Assembly: GCA_008501705.1 (NCBI GenBank)
Contig: QQUG01000196.1
Span: forward strand, 1-51,136
DNA: 51,136 nucleotides
From: Flavobacterium sp.
GTDB taxonomy: Bacteria; Bacteroidota; Bacteroidia; Flavobacteriales; Flavobacteriaceae
Reading direction: 5' to 3'
Under the pieces are notes generated by a model that was not told the DNA's origin, did not search any database, and saw only the letters and a list, made by a program, of their open reading frames with translations. Every line of letters begins with the position of its first letter. The stretch's first letter is position 1. The translations under genes and the position numbers were made by a program. This document shows, piece after piece, positions 32,385 to 40,582 of this stretch.

Positions 32385-32912
32385 ATGCAAAAGAAGGACT
32401 GTTTCTTCGTTGGCAAAATCGTTAAAAAATATAGCTTCAAGGGCGAATTACTTGTAAAATTAGATACAGACGAGCCCAAACAATTTCTTGAAATGGAATC
32501 GGTTTTTGTGGAAAAACACAAAAATCTGATTCCATTTTTTATTGAAACCCTTTCCCTGCATAAAAGCGAACTCCTTAGAGTAAAATTTGAAGAGGTGGAC
32601 AGCGAAGCCGATGCCGATGCCCTGCTAGGTTCAGAGCTTTACCTGCCCCTCGACCTCTTACCTCAGCTAAGTGGAAACCAGTTCTATTATCACGAGATCA
32701 TCGGATTTACCATCTCAGATGTTCAATTCGGGCAGGTTGGCACTATCACAGGAGTGAACGATCACACGGCTCAGGCTCTTTTTGAGATCGAACGTGACGG
32801 AAAACAGATCCTCATCCCTATTTCGGATGATATCATTAAAAAGGTAGACCGCAAGGCCAAAACCATCCATATCCAGGCTCCGGAAGGTCTTATCGATATT
32901 TACCTGCAATGA
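32385..32912 (+). CDS. rimM: Ribosome maturation factor RimM
   Basis: The 175-residue 16S rRNA processing factor, which binds S19 and helps mature the 30S head. The N-terminal RimM domain starts FFVGKIVKKYSFKGELLVKLDTD. The C-terminal PRC-barrel follows from about 95 (YYHEIIGFTISDVQFGQVGTITGVND ... ILIPISDDIIKKVD). Length is standard. It sits 10 nt after rpsP, the usual partner, and its stop overlaps the next ATG in ATGA, suggesting coupling. Confidence 0.95.
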   Translation: MQKKDCFFVGKIVKKYSFKGELLVKLDTDEPKQFLEMESVFVEKHKNLIPFFIETLSLHKSELLRVKFEEVDSEADADALLGSELYLPLDLLPQLSGNQFYYHEIIGFTISDVQFGQVGTITGVNDHTAQALFEIERDGKQILIPISDDIIKKVDRKAKTIHIQAPEGLIDIYLQ

Positions 32913-33625
32913 GCACTAGCTTTCAATTTAAACAATTTGTGGTTGAACAAGATCGCTGTGCCATGAAAATAGGTACAGATGGCGTTCTGCTGGGCGCATG
33001 GACCTCCCTGGACAACCGTCCGCAATCTATCCTTGATATCGGTAGCGGTACCGGAGTGATCGCCCTGCAAATGGCACAACGCAGCTTGGCAGAGACCATA
33101 GATGCCATCGAACTGGACCCCGATGCTTACGAGCAGTGTTCGGAGAACTTTGAGGCTTCTCCCTGGAATGACCGCCTCTTTTGTTACCACGCCTCTGTTC
33201 AGGAATTCACGGCAGAAATGGATCTTACATACAACCTCATCGTTTCTAACCCTCCTTTCTATACGGATGAATACAAAACAGACGATCCGGCGCGGGACCG
33301 GGCAAGGTTTACAGACACCCTGCCTTTCGATCATTTATTCCTCTGTGCAATACAACTACTCGCTTTAGACGGAATATTTTCGGTTATTGTCCCGAAGAAA
33401 GAACAGGAAAACGTAATGCGTATTGCTGCACACCACGGGCTACACCCCAGGCGTATCTGCGAAGTTCGGGGTACGGTAAATTCAAAAGTAAAAAGAATCC
33501 TGGTAGAATTCAGCAGGGAAAAATTCAGGTCGCCGGTAACCGAGCAGCTCACCATCGAGAATGAACGGCATAATTATACCGATTCTTATGTTAATCTAGT
33601 GAAGGATTTTTATCTGAAAATGTAG
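32909..33625 (+). CDS. trmN6: tRNA1(Val) adenine-37 N6-methyltransferase
   Basis: A 238-residue SAM-dependent methyltransferase of the YfiC/TrmN6 type. It has FKQFVVEQDRCAMKIGTDGVLLGAW, then the SAM motif LDIGSGTGVIALQMAQ and the catalytic NPPF in IVSNPPFYTDEYK typical of N6-adenine methylation. The ATG overlaps the rimM stop by 4 bp. Linkage to rpsP-rimM places it with translation genes, which fits a tRNA target. Confidence 0.9.
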   Translation: MSTSFQFKQFVVEQDRCAMKIGTDGVLLGAWTSLDNRPQSILDIGSGTGVIALQMAQRSLAETIDAIELDPDAYEQCSENFEASPWNDRLFCYHASVQEFTAEMDLTYNLIVSNPPFYTDEYKTDDPARDRARFTDTLPFDHLFLCAIQLLALDGIFSVIVPKKEQENVMRIAAHHGLHPRRICEVRGTVNSKVKRILVEFSREKFRSPVTEQLTIENERHNYTDSYVNLVKDFYLKM

Positions 33626-33645
33626 GACAATCCCCCCGCTATTTT

Positions 33646-33653
33646 TACATTTG
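33646..33653 (+). promoter_or_regulatory. -7 promoter element for glutaryl-CoA dehydrogenase
   Basis: TACATTTG (TAnnTTTG) 19 nt before the ATG at 33673. No good -33 element. Confidence 0.5.
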
Positions 33654-33672
33654 TAGACCAAAATTTCATTCC

Positions 33673-34851
33673 ATGAAACCCGATCTTTTCGAATCTCCCG
33701 ATTATTATAATTTAGACGACCTTTTAACCGAAGAACACAAACTTATCCGCAGTGCCGCCCGAGATTGGGTGAAGCGGGATGTTTCTCCTATCATTGAAGA
33801 GGCTGCTCAAAAAGCCGAATTTCCTAAATCTATCATTCCCGGACTGGCAGAAATTGGTGCTTTTGGTCCCTACATTCCTGAAGAATATGGCGGTTCCGGC
33901 CTGGATCAGATCTCGTACGGGATCATCATGCAGGAAATTGAACGCGGGGATAGCGGTGTTCGTTCCACGGCTTCGGTGCAATCGTCGCTGGTTATGTATC
34001 CTATCTGGAAATACGGTACAGAGGAACAGCGAAAAAAATTCCTGCCTAAACTCGCCACAGGTGAGTGGATGGGATCATTTGGTCTTACAGAGCCGGACCA
34101 TGGGAGTAATCCCGGCGGAATGGTTACCAATTTTAAGGATAAAGGCGATCATTATTTACTCAACGGTGCCAAGCTTTGGATCTCTAACTCTCCTTTCTGT
34201 GATGTGGCGGTAGTCTGGGCAAAAGACGAGGATGGACGAATTCACGGACTTATTGTGGAACGTGGCATGGAAGGCTTTAGCACCCCTGAAACCCATAACA
34301 AATGGTCGCTGCGCGCCTCTGCAACCGGCGAACTTATCTTTCAGGATGTAAAAGTTCCGAAGGAAAACCTTTTACCAAACAAATCGGGACTGGGAGCTCC
34401 CCTTGGCTGCCTCGACTCTGCTCGATACGGCATTGCATGGGGTGTAATTGGTGCTGCAATGGATTGTTACGACACGGCTCTTCGTTACGCCAAGGAGAGG
34501 ATTCAATTTGGGAAGCCCATCGCAGCTTTTCAGCTTCAGCAAAAGAAACTGGCCGAAATGATAACCGAGATAACAAAAGCCCAACTACTGGCCTACAGAC
34601 TTGGGCAACTAAAAAACGAAGACAAGGCGACTTCTGCTCAAATATCCATGGCGAAACGCAATAATGTGGATATGGCAATAAAAATTGCACGGGAAGCCAG
34701 GCAAATTCTTGGCGGTATGGGTATCACAGGAGAGTACAGCATTATGCGACATATGATGAACCTGGAAAGTGTGATCACCTACGAGGGGACACACGATATT
34801 CACCTGCTTATCACCGGACTGGATATTACCGGGCATAACGCCTTTAAATAA
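33673..34851 (+). CDS. gcdH: Acyl-CoA dehydrogenase, probably glutaryl-CoA dehydrogenase
   Basis: A 392-residue FAD enzyme that probably oxidises and decarboxylates glutaryl-CoA to crotonyl-CoA in lysine and tryptophan breakdown. GcdH-like features are RSTASVQSSLVMYPIWKYG (Arg of the substrate pocket), GSFGLTEPDHGSNPGGM (FAD contact), WISNSPFCDVAVVWAKDEDG, and the catalytic base Glu371 in TYEGTHDIHLL. The last is the pattern of glutaryl-CoA rather than short-chain dehydrogenases. It is a single gene with its own -7 element and terminator. The partner electron-transfer flavoprotein is not in the window. Confidence 0.88.
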   Translation: MKPDLFESPDYYNLDDLLTEEHKLIRSAARDWVKRDVSPIIEEAAQKAEFPKSIIPGLAEIGAFGPYIPEEYGGSGLDQISYGIIMQEIERGDSGVRSTASVQSSLVMYPIWKYGTEEQRKKFLPKLATGEWMGSFGLTEPDHGSNPGGMVTNFKDKGDHYLLNGAKLWISNSPFCDVAVVWAKDEDGRIHGLIVERGMEGFSTPETHNKWSLRASATGELIFQDVKVPKENLLPNKSGLGAPLGCLDSARYGIAWGVIGAAMDCYDTALRYAKERIQFGKPIAAFQLQQKKLAEMITEITKAQLLAYRLGQLKNEDKATSAQISMAKRNNVDMAIKIAREARQILGGMGITGEYSIMRHMMNLESVITYEGTHDIHLLITGLDITGHNAFK

Positions 34852-34871
34852 TAGCGTTACATTTTATACGC

Positions 34872-34898
34872 AAAGGCTCCTGAACGGGAGCCTTTTTA
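34872..34898 (+). terminator. Terminator after gcdH
   Basis: AAAGGCTCC pairs perfectly with GGAGCCTTT (9 bp, 6-nt loop) followed by TTATTTTT, 20 nt after the stop. Confidence 0.85.
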
Positions 34899-34952
34899 TT
34901 TTTATGGTTTGCGAAAGCAGTTTCAAATTGTATCTTTAGAAAAAGAAATCGC

Positions 34953-35849
34953 ATGTCCTCCCGAAAACGTTTTTCGAGGGCTTACAAACAAGCTCCGCGA
35001 ATCCCCTTCGACGATACCTCCAAATTTATAATCTTCAGCGATTGCCATCGTGGAGATAATAGTTTTGCAGACGATTTTGCCAATAACCGGAACACTTACT
35101 ATCACGCTCTATTGTACTATTACAAGGAGGGATTTACCTATTGCGAATTGGGGGACGGGGACGAATTATGGGAAAACCTGGAGTTTAAATCCATCTTCGA
35201 GGCACATAAGAATGTATATCTCCTGATGATGCAATTCTATAAAGAATGTCGGCTATACAGGCTACTGGGTAACCATGATATGGTGTACAAGAACGAACGC
35301 TACGTGGAAAAGCATCTTCATAGTTATTTCAATAAGGTTACAGGAGAGGATGTGCCATTGTTTCCCGGAATTCAATTTACTGAAGGCCTTGTTCTTGAGC
35401 ATAATGGATCGGGACAGGAAATTTTTCTACTACACGGTCACCAGGCGGATTTCATGAATTACGCCGGCTGGAAATTCAACCGTTTTATGGTGCGAGCCCT
35501 ATGGAGGCAATTGCAGATCTTCGGAATCACTGATCCCACTAGTCCGGCAAAGAACTACCGGGAACTAAAAAAAGTGGAACGGCGTACCAAGAACTGGATC
35601 ATTGAGAACGACAACATCTTTACCATCACCGGCCACACTCATCGTCCGCGTTTTCCGGAACCGGGAGAGATCGCTTTTTTTAATGATGGTAGCTGTGTTC
35701 ATCCGCGCAGTATCACAGGAATCGAGATAGATCAAGGAGAGATCTCCCTAATAAAATGGCATATTACCACGACCGACGACGGCACATTAAAGGTAGATAG
35801 GAAATTACTGGAAGGACCCAAGAAAATAATCGACTATAAGACCAATTAA
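34953..35849 (+). CDS. Calcineurin-like metallophosphoesterase
   Basis: A 298-residue metallophosphoesterase. All five blocks are visible: FSDCHRGDN (D-x-H), ELGDGDELWEN (G-D-x-x-D/E), LLGNHDMVY (GNHD), LLHGHQADF (H) and TGHTHRPRFPE (G-H-x-H). The general layout resembles UDP-2,3-diacylglucosamine pyrophosphatase-type enzymes, but it is longer and the substrate is not certain. There is no signal peptide, so it is cytoplasmic or membrane-associated. Its stop overlaps the stop of the convergent ferredoxin gene within TTAA. Confidence 0.85.
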   Translation: MSSRKRFSRAYKQAPRIPFDDTSKFIIFSDCHRGDNSFADDFANNRNTYYHALLYYYKEGFTYCELGDGDELWENLEFKSIFEAHKNVYLLMMQFYKECRLYRLLGNHDMVYKNERYVEKHLHSYFNKVTGEDVPLFPGIQFTEGLVLEHNGSGQEIFLLHGHQADFMNYAGWKFNRFMVRALWRQLQIFGITDPTSPAKNYRELKKVERRTKNWIIENDNIFTITGHTHRPRFPEPGEIAFFNDGSCVHPRSITGIEIDQGEISLIKWHITTTDDGTLKVDRKLLEGPKKIIDYKTN

Positions 35850-36175
35850 CTTTCTGGCGCCAGCTGTACTTTAAGGCCATCCAATTGTGGAGTGATCCTG
35901 ATCTGGCAGCCTAATCTGCTATTATCTTCTACATAGAAGGCTTCGGCAAGCATGGCTTCTTCTTCATCACTCTTTTCGGGGAGTTCATGGTCGCTCAGCA
36001 CATAGCACTGGCATGACGCGCACATAGCCATTCCCCCGCATATGCCTATGGTGCCTTCCGGGGCAAGCTCATAGGATCTTACAATCTCCATTACATTCAA
36101 ATTCATATCGGTGGGAGCATCGACCAGGTGTTCTTCTCCGTCTCGATCGATAATGGTAATTTTAATATCCTGCAT
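35846..36175 (-). CDS. [2Fe-2S] ferredoxin, adrenodoxin type
   Basis: A 109-residue electron carrier. Four cluster cysteines are seen as C46-x5-C52-x2-C55 ... C90 (GICGGMAMCASCQC and SRLGCQ), the vertebrate/bacterial adrenodoxin spacing; Cys57 is extra. Its ATG overlaps the stop of the ferredoxin-NADP reductase gene by one base (TAATG), so the two proteins are translationally coupled and probably work as a pair. Possible jobs are delivering electrons to Fe-S assembly or to an oxygenase. Confidence 0.9.
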   Translation of the reverse strand: MQDIKITIIDRDGEEHLVDAPTDMNLNVMEIVRSYELAPEGTIGICGGMAMCASCQCYVLSDHELPEKSDEEEAMLAEAFYVEDNSRLGCQIRITPQLDGLKVQLAPES

Positions 36176-37227
36176 TATTCAATGGCTTTAACAACAGCCT
36201 TAGGGGCCTCTTTCTTACTTCCGTCGAAACCTTCTACACCACCCACGGTAGTGTATTTCATAACATAGCGCTTATCCGGATGAATGCGCTGATAGGCACT
36301 TTGGCACATTAGCGTAGCTTCGTGAAAACCACACAAGATCAACTTGAGTTTTCCCGGATAGGTATTCACATCTCCAATGGCGTAAATACCGGGAATATTT
36401 GTTTGATAGTCCAAGGAGTTATCAACTTTAATAGCGTTCTTTTCAATTTCCAGACCCCAATCGGCAATAGGGCCTAATTTAGGAGCCAGACCAAAAAGAG
36501 GTATAAAATGATCACATGACCGATTAAAAATATCGCCATTTCTTTTTACAGCAACAGCTTCTACTTTTTCGGCTCCAATAATATCCACCACTTCCGCAGG
36601 GGTAATAAGCTCTATTTTGCCCAGGTTCTTTAATTCCTGAACTTTCTCCACACTGTCCAAAGCTCCACGGAATTCATTTCTTCTGTGAACCAGGGTCACG
36701 CTTTTGGCAACATCGGTTAAGAAGATGCTCCAGTCCAGTGCAGAATCACCACCACCGGCGATCACCACATTTTTATCCCTGTACATTTCTGGGTCACGTA
36801 TAATATATTCCACCCCGTGGTCTTCGTATTTTACGATATTGGCAATAGGAGGTTTTCTAGGCTCGAAACTTCCTAATCCGCCGGCAATTGCCACTACAGG
36901 TGCCCGGTGTTTTGTTCCTTTATTGGTGGTCACTATAAAGGTGCCGTCTTCCTGTTTATCTATAGTTTCTGCTCTCTCTCCCAGAGTAAATCCCGGTTGG
37001 AAAGGTTCTATTTGTTTCATCAGGTTTTCCACCAATTCTCCAGCGAGAATCTCGGGAAATGCGGGTATGTCGTAAATAGGTTTTTTAGGGTAGATTTCCG
37101 AACATTGCCCTCCGGCCTGGGGCAGCGCATCGATGAGATGGCATTTTAGTTTAAGTAGTCCTGCTTCAAAAACAGTGAAAAGCCCCGTGGGGCCAGCTCC
37201 AATTATTAAGATATCAGTATTGATCAT
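36175..37227 (-). CDS. Ferredoxin-NADP(+) reductase, thioredoxin-reductase-like type
   Basis: A 350-residue flavoprotein with two Rossmann folds: FAD site DILIIGAGPTGLFTVFEAG (5-23) and NADPH site NVVIAGGGDSALDWSIFL. The C-terminal FAD contact is GIYAIGDVNTYPGKLKLI. The thioredoxin-reductase CxxC between them is absent, which marks the TrxR-like ferredoxin reductase (FNR2/YumC) group. It opens DALPQAGGQCSEIYPKKPIYDIPAFP, a hallmark of that group. It precedes and overlaps the ferredoxin gene by 1 bp and lies 66 nt after the NfuA-like gene. Confidence 0.93.
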   Translation of the reverse strand: MINTDILIIGAGPTGLFTVFEAGLLKLKCHLIDALPQAGGQCSEIYPKKPIYDIPAFPEILAGELVENLMKQIEPFQPGFTLGERAETIDKQEDGTFIVTTNKGTKHRAPVVAIAGGLGSFEPRKPPIANIVKYEDHGVEYIIRDPEMYRDKNVVIAGGGDSALDWSIFLTDVAKSVTLVHRRNEFRGALDSVEKVQELKNLGKIELITPAEVVDIIGAEKVEAVAVKRNGDIFNRSCDHFIPLFGLAPKLGPIADWGLEIEKNAIKVDNSLDYQTNIPGIYAIGDVNTYPGKLKLILCGFHEATLMCQSAYQRIHPDKRYVMKYTTVGGVEGFDGSKKEAPKAVVKAIE

Positions 37228-37293
37228 AAAAAAAATCCGATTTGCAGCGTAAACTTAATCGCTTTTTAAAATTGAAAAAATGACCATTCTCAT

Positions 37294-37530
37294 TTATACA
37301 CTCAGTACGGTTTCTATTTGAGGTGCATGCTTTTTAATTGTCATTTCCACACCGCTTTTTAAGGTCATTTGGTTTACACTACATCCCACACAGGCTCCTT
37401 CAAGCTGTACTTTTACAATTTTACCGTCGTCGATAGAAACCAAAGAAATATCTCCCCCGTCACTTTGAAGAAAAGGTCGGATCTCATCCAGAGCAATTTC
37501 AATCTTATCTTGTAATTCCTTATCTGTCAT
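37294..37530 (-). CDS. NifU-like Fe-S scaffold/carrier (Nfu domain)
   Basis: A 78-residue protein consisting only of the NifU C-terminal domain. The cluster-binding C47-x2-C50 is in EGACVGCSVNQMTLK. It begins MTDKELQDKIEIALDEIRPFLQSDGGDI, a family signature. It carries Fe-S clusters to apo-proteins. It starts 2 nt after the mrp stop; Mrp and Nfu are both Fe-S cluster carriers, so they likely act together and may serve the ferredoxin downstream. Confidence 0.93.
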   Translation of the reverse strand: MTDKELQDKIEIALDEIRPFLQSDGGDISLVSIDDGKIVKVQLEGACVGCSVNQMTLKSGVEMTIKKHAPQIETVLSV

Positions 37531-37532
37531 CT

Positions 37533-38669
37533 TTATTTCTTTACGGCACTACAGCCAGCCATAGTTGTTATTTTAATTGCTTCGGTAGGTGGAAGTGCTT
37601 CGTTCCTTCTAACAGTCTCTTCAACCACCCGGCGCGTTACCTCCTCGAAGGCAGTTTCGGTAGGGGTTGCCACCTGCAAAGCTGCAGGGTGTCCCACATC
37701 ACCGGCTTCACGGATGCTCTGTTCCAATGATATCTCCCCAAGGAACGGTACTTTTAGGTCTTCAGCTAAATTCTTTGCACCTTCTTTTCCGAAGATATAA
37801 TATTTATTCTCAGGCAGCTCGGCTGGTGTAAAATAGGCCATATTTTCTATGATTCCCAACACGGGTACCTGTATACTTTCCTGCTGGAACATCGCTACCC
37901 CTTTACGGGCATCGGCCAATGCTACATTTTGTGGAGTGCTCACTACCACCGCTCCTGTAATAGGCAGGGATTGCATGATACTTAAATGAATATCACCGGT
38001 TCCCGGAGGAAGATCGATGAGCATAAAATCCAACTCACCCCAGGCTGCATCGAAAATAAGCTGATTTAGTGCTTTAGAGGCCATGGGGCCTCTCCATATC
38101 ACGGCCTGGTCCGGCTTCGTAAAAAACCCTATCGACAGTACTTTCACGCCGTAATTCTCTATGGGTTTCATCTTACTCTTGCCATCTATTTCCACCGATA
38201 AAGGACGAGCTTCGGCCACATCGAACATAATGGGTATGGAAGGCCCGTATATGTCTGCATCCAGAACACCTACCTTGAATCCCATTTTAGACAGGCTAAC
38301 TGCAAGGTTTGCGGTTACCGTAGATTTTCCCACACCTCCTTTACCAGAGGCAATGGCTACAATATTCTGTATGCCGGGTATTGGCTTTCCTTTTATCAGG
38401 TTCGGATTTGCCTTTGCTTCGGCTTCCACTTTGATATTTACCTGTACTTTGGCGTCTTCCGAAACTTTTTCTTTGATGGTTTTAATAATATCCGATTCCG
38501 CCCGCTTCTTAATGTGCAGGGCCGGAGTAGACAAAACAATATCAACCACTACTTCATCGGCAAAGGTCATCACATTCCTAACGGCACCACTCTCCACCAT
38601 ATTCTTTCCTTCACCGGCAATGGTAACCAATTCCAACGCTTTTAGTATATCTTGTTTCTTAAAGCTCAT
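37533..38669 (-). CDS. mrp: Mrp/NBP35 family Fe-S cluster carrier ATPase
   Basis: A 378-residue P-loop ATPase (ApbC/Mrp). The N-terminal MIP18/DUF59 domain (1 to about 90) is followed by the deviant Walker A IASGKGGVGKSTV (107-118), then DADIYGPSIPIMF and DLPPGTGDIHLS. The canonical C-x-x-C that binds the cluster in most Mrp proteins is replaced by ENMAYFTPAELPENKYYIFG, which I recall as usual in Bacteroidota Mrp. I use the ATG at 38669 (MSFKKQDIL); the frame upstream starts only with TTG. A -7 element is at 38709. It is followed 2 nt later by the Nfu gene. Confidence 0.9.
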   Translation of the reverse strand: MSFKKQDILKALELVTIAGEGKNMVESGAVRNVMTFADEVVVDIVLSTPALHIKKRAESDIIKTIKEKVSEDAKVQVNIKVEAEAKANPNLIKGKPIPGIQNIVAIASGKGGVGKSTVTANLAVSLSKMGFKVGVLDADIYGPSIPIMFDVAEARPLSVEIDGKSKMKPIENYGVKVLSIGFFTKPDQAVIWRGPMASKALNQLIFDAAWGELDFMLIDLPPGTGDIHLSIMQSLPITGAVVVSTPQNVALADARKGVAMFQQESIQVPVLGIIENMAYFTPAELPENKYYIFGKEGAKNLAEDLKVPFLGEISLEQSIREAGDVGHPAALQVATPTETAFEEVTRRVVEETVRRNEALPPTEAIKITTMAGCSAVKK

Positions 38670-38708
38670 ACTGTTCTCTTTCAACTAATTTAGATTAATT
38701 CTAAAGTG

Positions 38709-38716
38709 CAAATATA
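38709..38716 (-). promoter_or_regulatory. -7 promoter element for mrp-nfu
   Basis: Minus-strand TATATTTG 39 nt upstream of the mrp ATG. The -33 match is weak. Confidence 0.5.
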
Positions 38717-38811
38717 CGCCTTAAAGTTTGTAAAATAAAGGGGGAATATCGATTTGCTTTATGGTAGGATTATTATATTTTTTTTCTGAACCTGCTATTG
38801 CGAAATTTCCT

Positions 38812-39138
38812 CTAAAGCTCTTTTCCCGGATCCCAAAACAGGCTGTCGAAATTCATGATCTGATTATCGACCACCTCAATTCCTTCACTTTCGAGTAATT
38901 GCTGCATGAGGTTGGTTCCATCAAAATGATGCTTCCCGGTAAGTAACCCCTTGCGGTTAACAACGCGATGTGCCGGGATATCGGGATCATTATGCGAAGC
39001 ATTCATCGCCCAGCCAACCATCCGGGCACTTCCCGCTGCCCCCAAATACCTGGCAATGGCTCCGTAAGAGGTAACACGGCCGTAAGGGATCTGTTTAGCC
39101 ACCTGGTAAACCTGGGTGAAGAATCCGTCGGTTTTCAT
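38812..39138 (-). CDS. Alkyltransferase-like protein (ATL), no active-site cysteine
   Basis: A 108-residue protein with only the DNA-binding domain of O6-alkylguanine transferases: IPYGRVTSYGAIARYLG (winged helix), SARMVGWAMNASHN (arginine finger) and PAHRVVNRKGLL. The catalytic P-C-H-R of MGMT/Ogt is P-A-H-R here (Ala56), so it cannot accept alkyl groups. Known ATL proteins bind O6-alkylguanine and recruit nucleotide excision repair. E. coli YbaZ has Trp at this place. It starts 1 nt after the LysE-type gene stop, in one transcript with it. Confidence 0.9.
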   Translation of the reverse strand: MKTDGFFTQVYQVAKQIPYGRVTSYGAIARYLGAAGSARMVGWAMNASHNDPDIPAHRVVNRKGLLTGKHHFDGTNLMQQLLESEGIEVVDNQIMNFDSLFWDPGKEL

Positions 39139-39139
39139 T

Positions 39140-39766
39140 TTAAAAGTCGTTTAAGATCTTAATGAATGTGATCACAGCAATAACCGCGGTAATAAAGCCG
39201 ATAATGTAATTCATGTTCCATTTGCGTTTTTTAGGTTCTTCTTTTCTTCTAAAAAACTGAACGTATACAACTAACATGGCAAATGTTCCCATCCCCGATG
39301 CGAGGACAGCAGCCCAAATCCCCGGTTGCTCGAATGTGAACCACCCGAAACCTGCGAATGTTATACTAATGTAGACCCAGTACGGCAAGGGCAACAGGTT
39401 GAGCACGGCAAGTAACATCCCTGCAAAATATCGATTGGTCTTGGATCGGTTTGTGTCCTCCGGTAGAGGCCTGCGCGTATCTTTTGCAATAAAGAAAAAG
39501 TAAATGGTGATGCAAATAAAGATTCCCAGCGCCACCTTTTGCAACATATCCACATACTCGGGATGCTTATCGAGAAGCCTTGCAAAAATAAGGGCGATAT
39601 AGGTTTGTAACATCACCGTAACACATACGCCAATGGAAAACAACAGCCCCTTCTTCCTACCTTCCTTCATGCTGATCTTTGCGGCCGACATATTAAGTAG
39701 ACCCGGGGGAATTACCCCTACAAAAGCTGCCAGAAAACCAATGAGGAAATTTGTTATTAGGGTCAT
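39140..39766 (-). CDS. LysE family translocator
   Basis: A 208-residue membrane protein with six predicted helices. It opens FLIGFLAAFVGVIPPGLLNMSAAKISMKEGRKKGLLFSIG, the LysE/RhtB family signature (G-x-x-P-G-P-x-x-x motif region, here V-I-P-P-G). It probably exports an amino acid or similar small metabolite across the inner membrane; the substrate is not predictable. It is the middle gene of trmB - lysE-like - ATL (33 nt and 1 nt gaps). Confidence 0.8.
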   Translation of the reverse strand: MTLITNFLIGFLAAFVGVIPPGLLNMSAAKISMKEGRKKGLLFSIGVCVTVMLQTYIALIFARLLDKHPEYVDMLQKVALGIFICITIYFFFIAKDTRRPLPEDTNRSKTNRYFAGMLLAVLNLLPLPYWVYISITFAGFGWFTFEQPGIWAAVLASGMGTFAMLVVYVQFFRRKEEPKKRKWNMNYIIGFITAVIAVITFIKILNDF

Positions 39767-39799
39767 TAATAAATGGTTGGTTGGGTTAAATTATAAAAG

Positions 39800-40474
39800 C
39801 TATTTCAATTTAAACCGGATGTAGGTGATTTTTTTTCCTTCTTCCAGATACTGACTTTCATAATATGTCTTAATTGAGGTTACTTCTTCTGGTGTATAAT
39901 CGTTGCCGTAAACATCGTGATGAGCGTATAAAACCTCATGTTCCAGGCCATGTAATAGCCCCAGCGTATATCCATGCATGAACTCACTATCGGTTTTTAA
40001 ATGTATGATGCCTTCCGGGATCAGGATCTTTTTATAGAGCGCGAGAAATTTTTCGTTGGTAAGCCTGTGTTTTGTACGCTTGTATTTAATCTGGGGATCG
40101 GGAAAGGTGATCCAGATCTCATCTATTTCGCTCTGCCCGAAGAGATGGTCCAGTAATTCGATCTGTGTACGTAAAAATCCAACATTTGGCATTCCCTCAT
40201 CCAGGGCTGTTTTTGCGCCCCGCCATAATCGGGCTCCTTTTATGTCTACACCAATAAAGTTTTTTTCGGGATACTTCTTCGCCAGGTTTACGGTGTATTC
40301 GCCTTTACCACAACCAAGTTCAAGTACAATAGGATATTCGTTCTTAAAAAATTCACTTCGCCATTTCCCTTTTAATTCAAAAGTGTTCGAAAGTACTTCA
40401 TCGCGTTCCGGCTGGACAACATTAGAAAAGGTTTCATTCTCCCTGAATCGCTTCAATTTATTCTTACTTCCCAA
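39800..40474 (-). CDS. trmB: tRNA (guanine-46-N7)-methyltransferase
   Basis: A 224-residue SAM enzyme that methylates G46 in the tRNA variable loop. SAM site: VLELGCGKGEYTVNLAKKYPEKNFIGVDIKGAR. TrmB signature: IWITFPDPQIKYKRTKHRLTN, then HLKTDSEFMHG. The start appears to be TTG (40474), giving MGSKNKLKRFRENETF, the usual beginning in Flavobacteria; no in-frame ATG lies nearby. It is divergent from the glycosyltransferase gene. Confidence 0.93.
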   Translation of the reverse strand: MGSKNKLKRFRENETFSNVVQPERDEVLSNTFELKGKWRSEFFKNEYPIVLELGCGKGEYTVNLAKKYPEKNFIGVDIKGARLWRGAKTALDEGMPNVGFLRTQIELLDHLFGQSEIDEIWITFPDPQIKYKRTKHRLTNEKFLALYKKILIPEGIIHLKTDSEFMHGYTLGLLHGLEHEVLYAHHDVYGNDYTPEEVTSIKTYYESQYLEEGKKITYIRFKLK

Positions 40475-40535
40475 AAGTGATGATTTTTTAAGTATTCGGT
40501 AAAATTAAGGAATTATAAGCTGTAATTATTATGAG

Positions 40536-40543
40536 TACTTTTG
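40536..40543 (+). promoter_or_regulatory. -7 promoter element for the glycosyltransferase
   Basis: TACTTTTG overlaps the most upstream TTG in frame, so translation must start further down (TTG at 40583 preferred). Confidence 0.45.
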
Positions 40544-40582
40544 TTTTTACAGGCGAACAAACTCACTGATAAACACTCCCGG

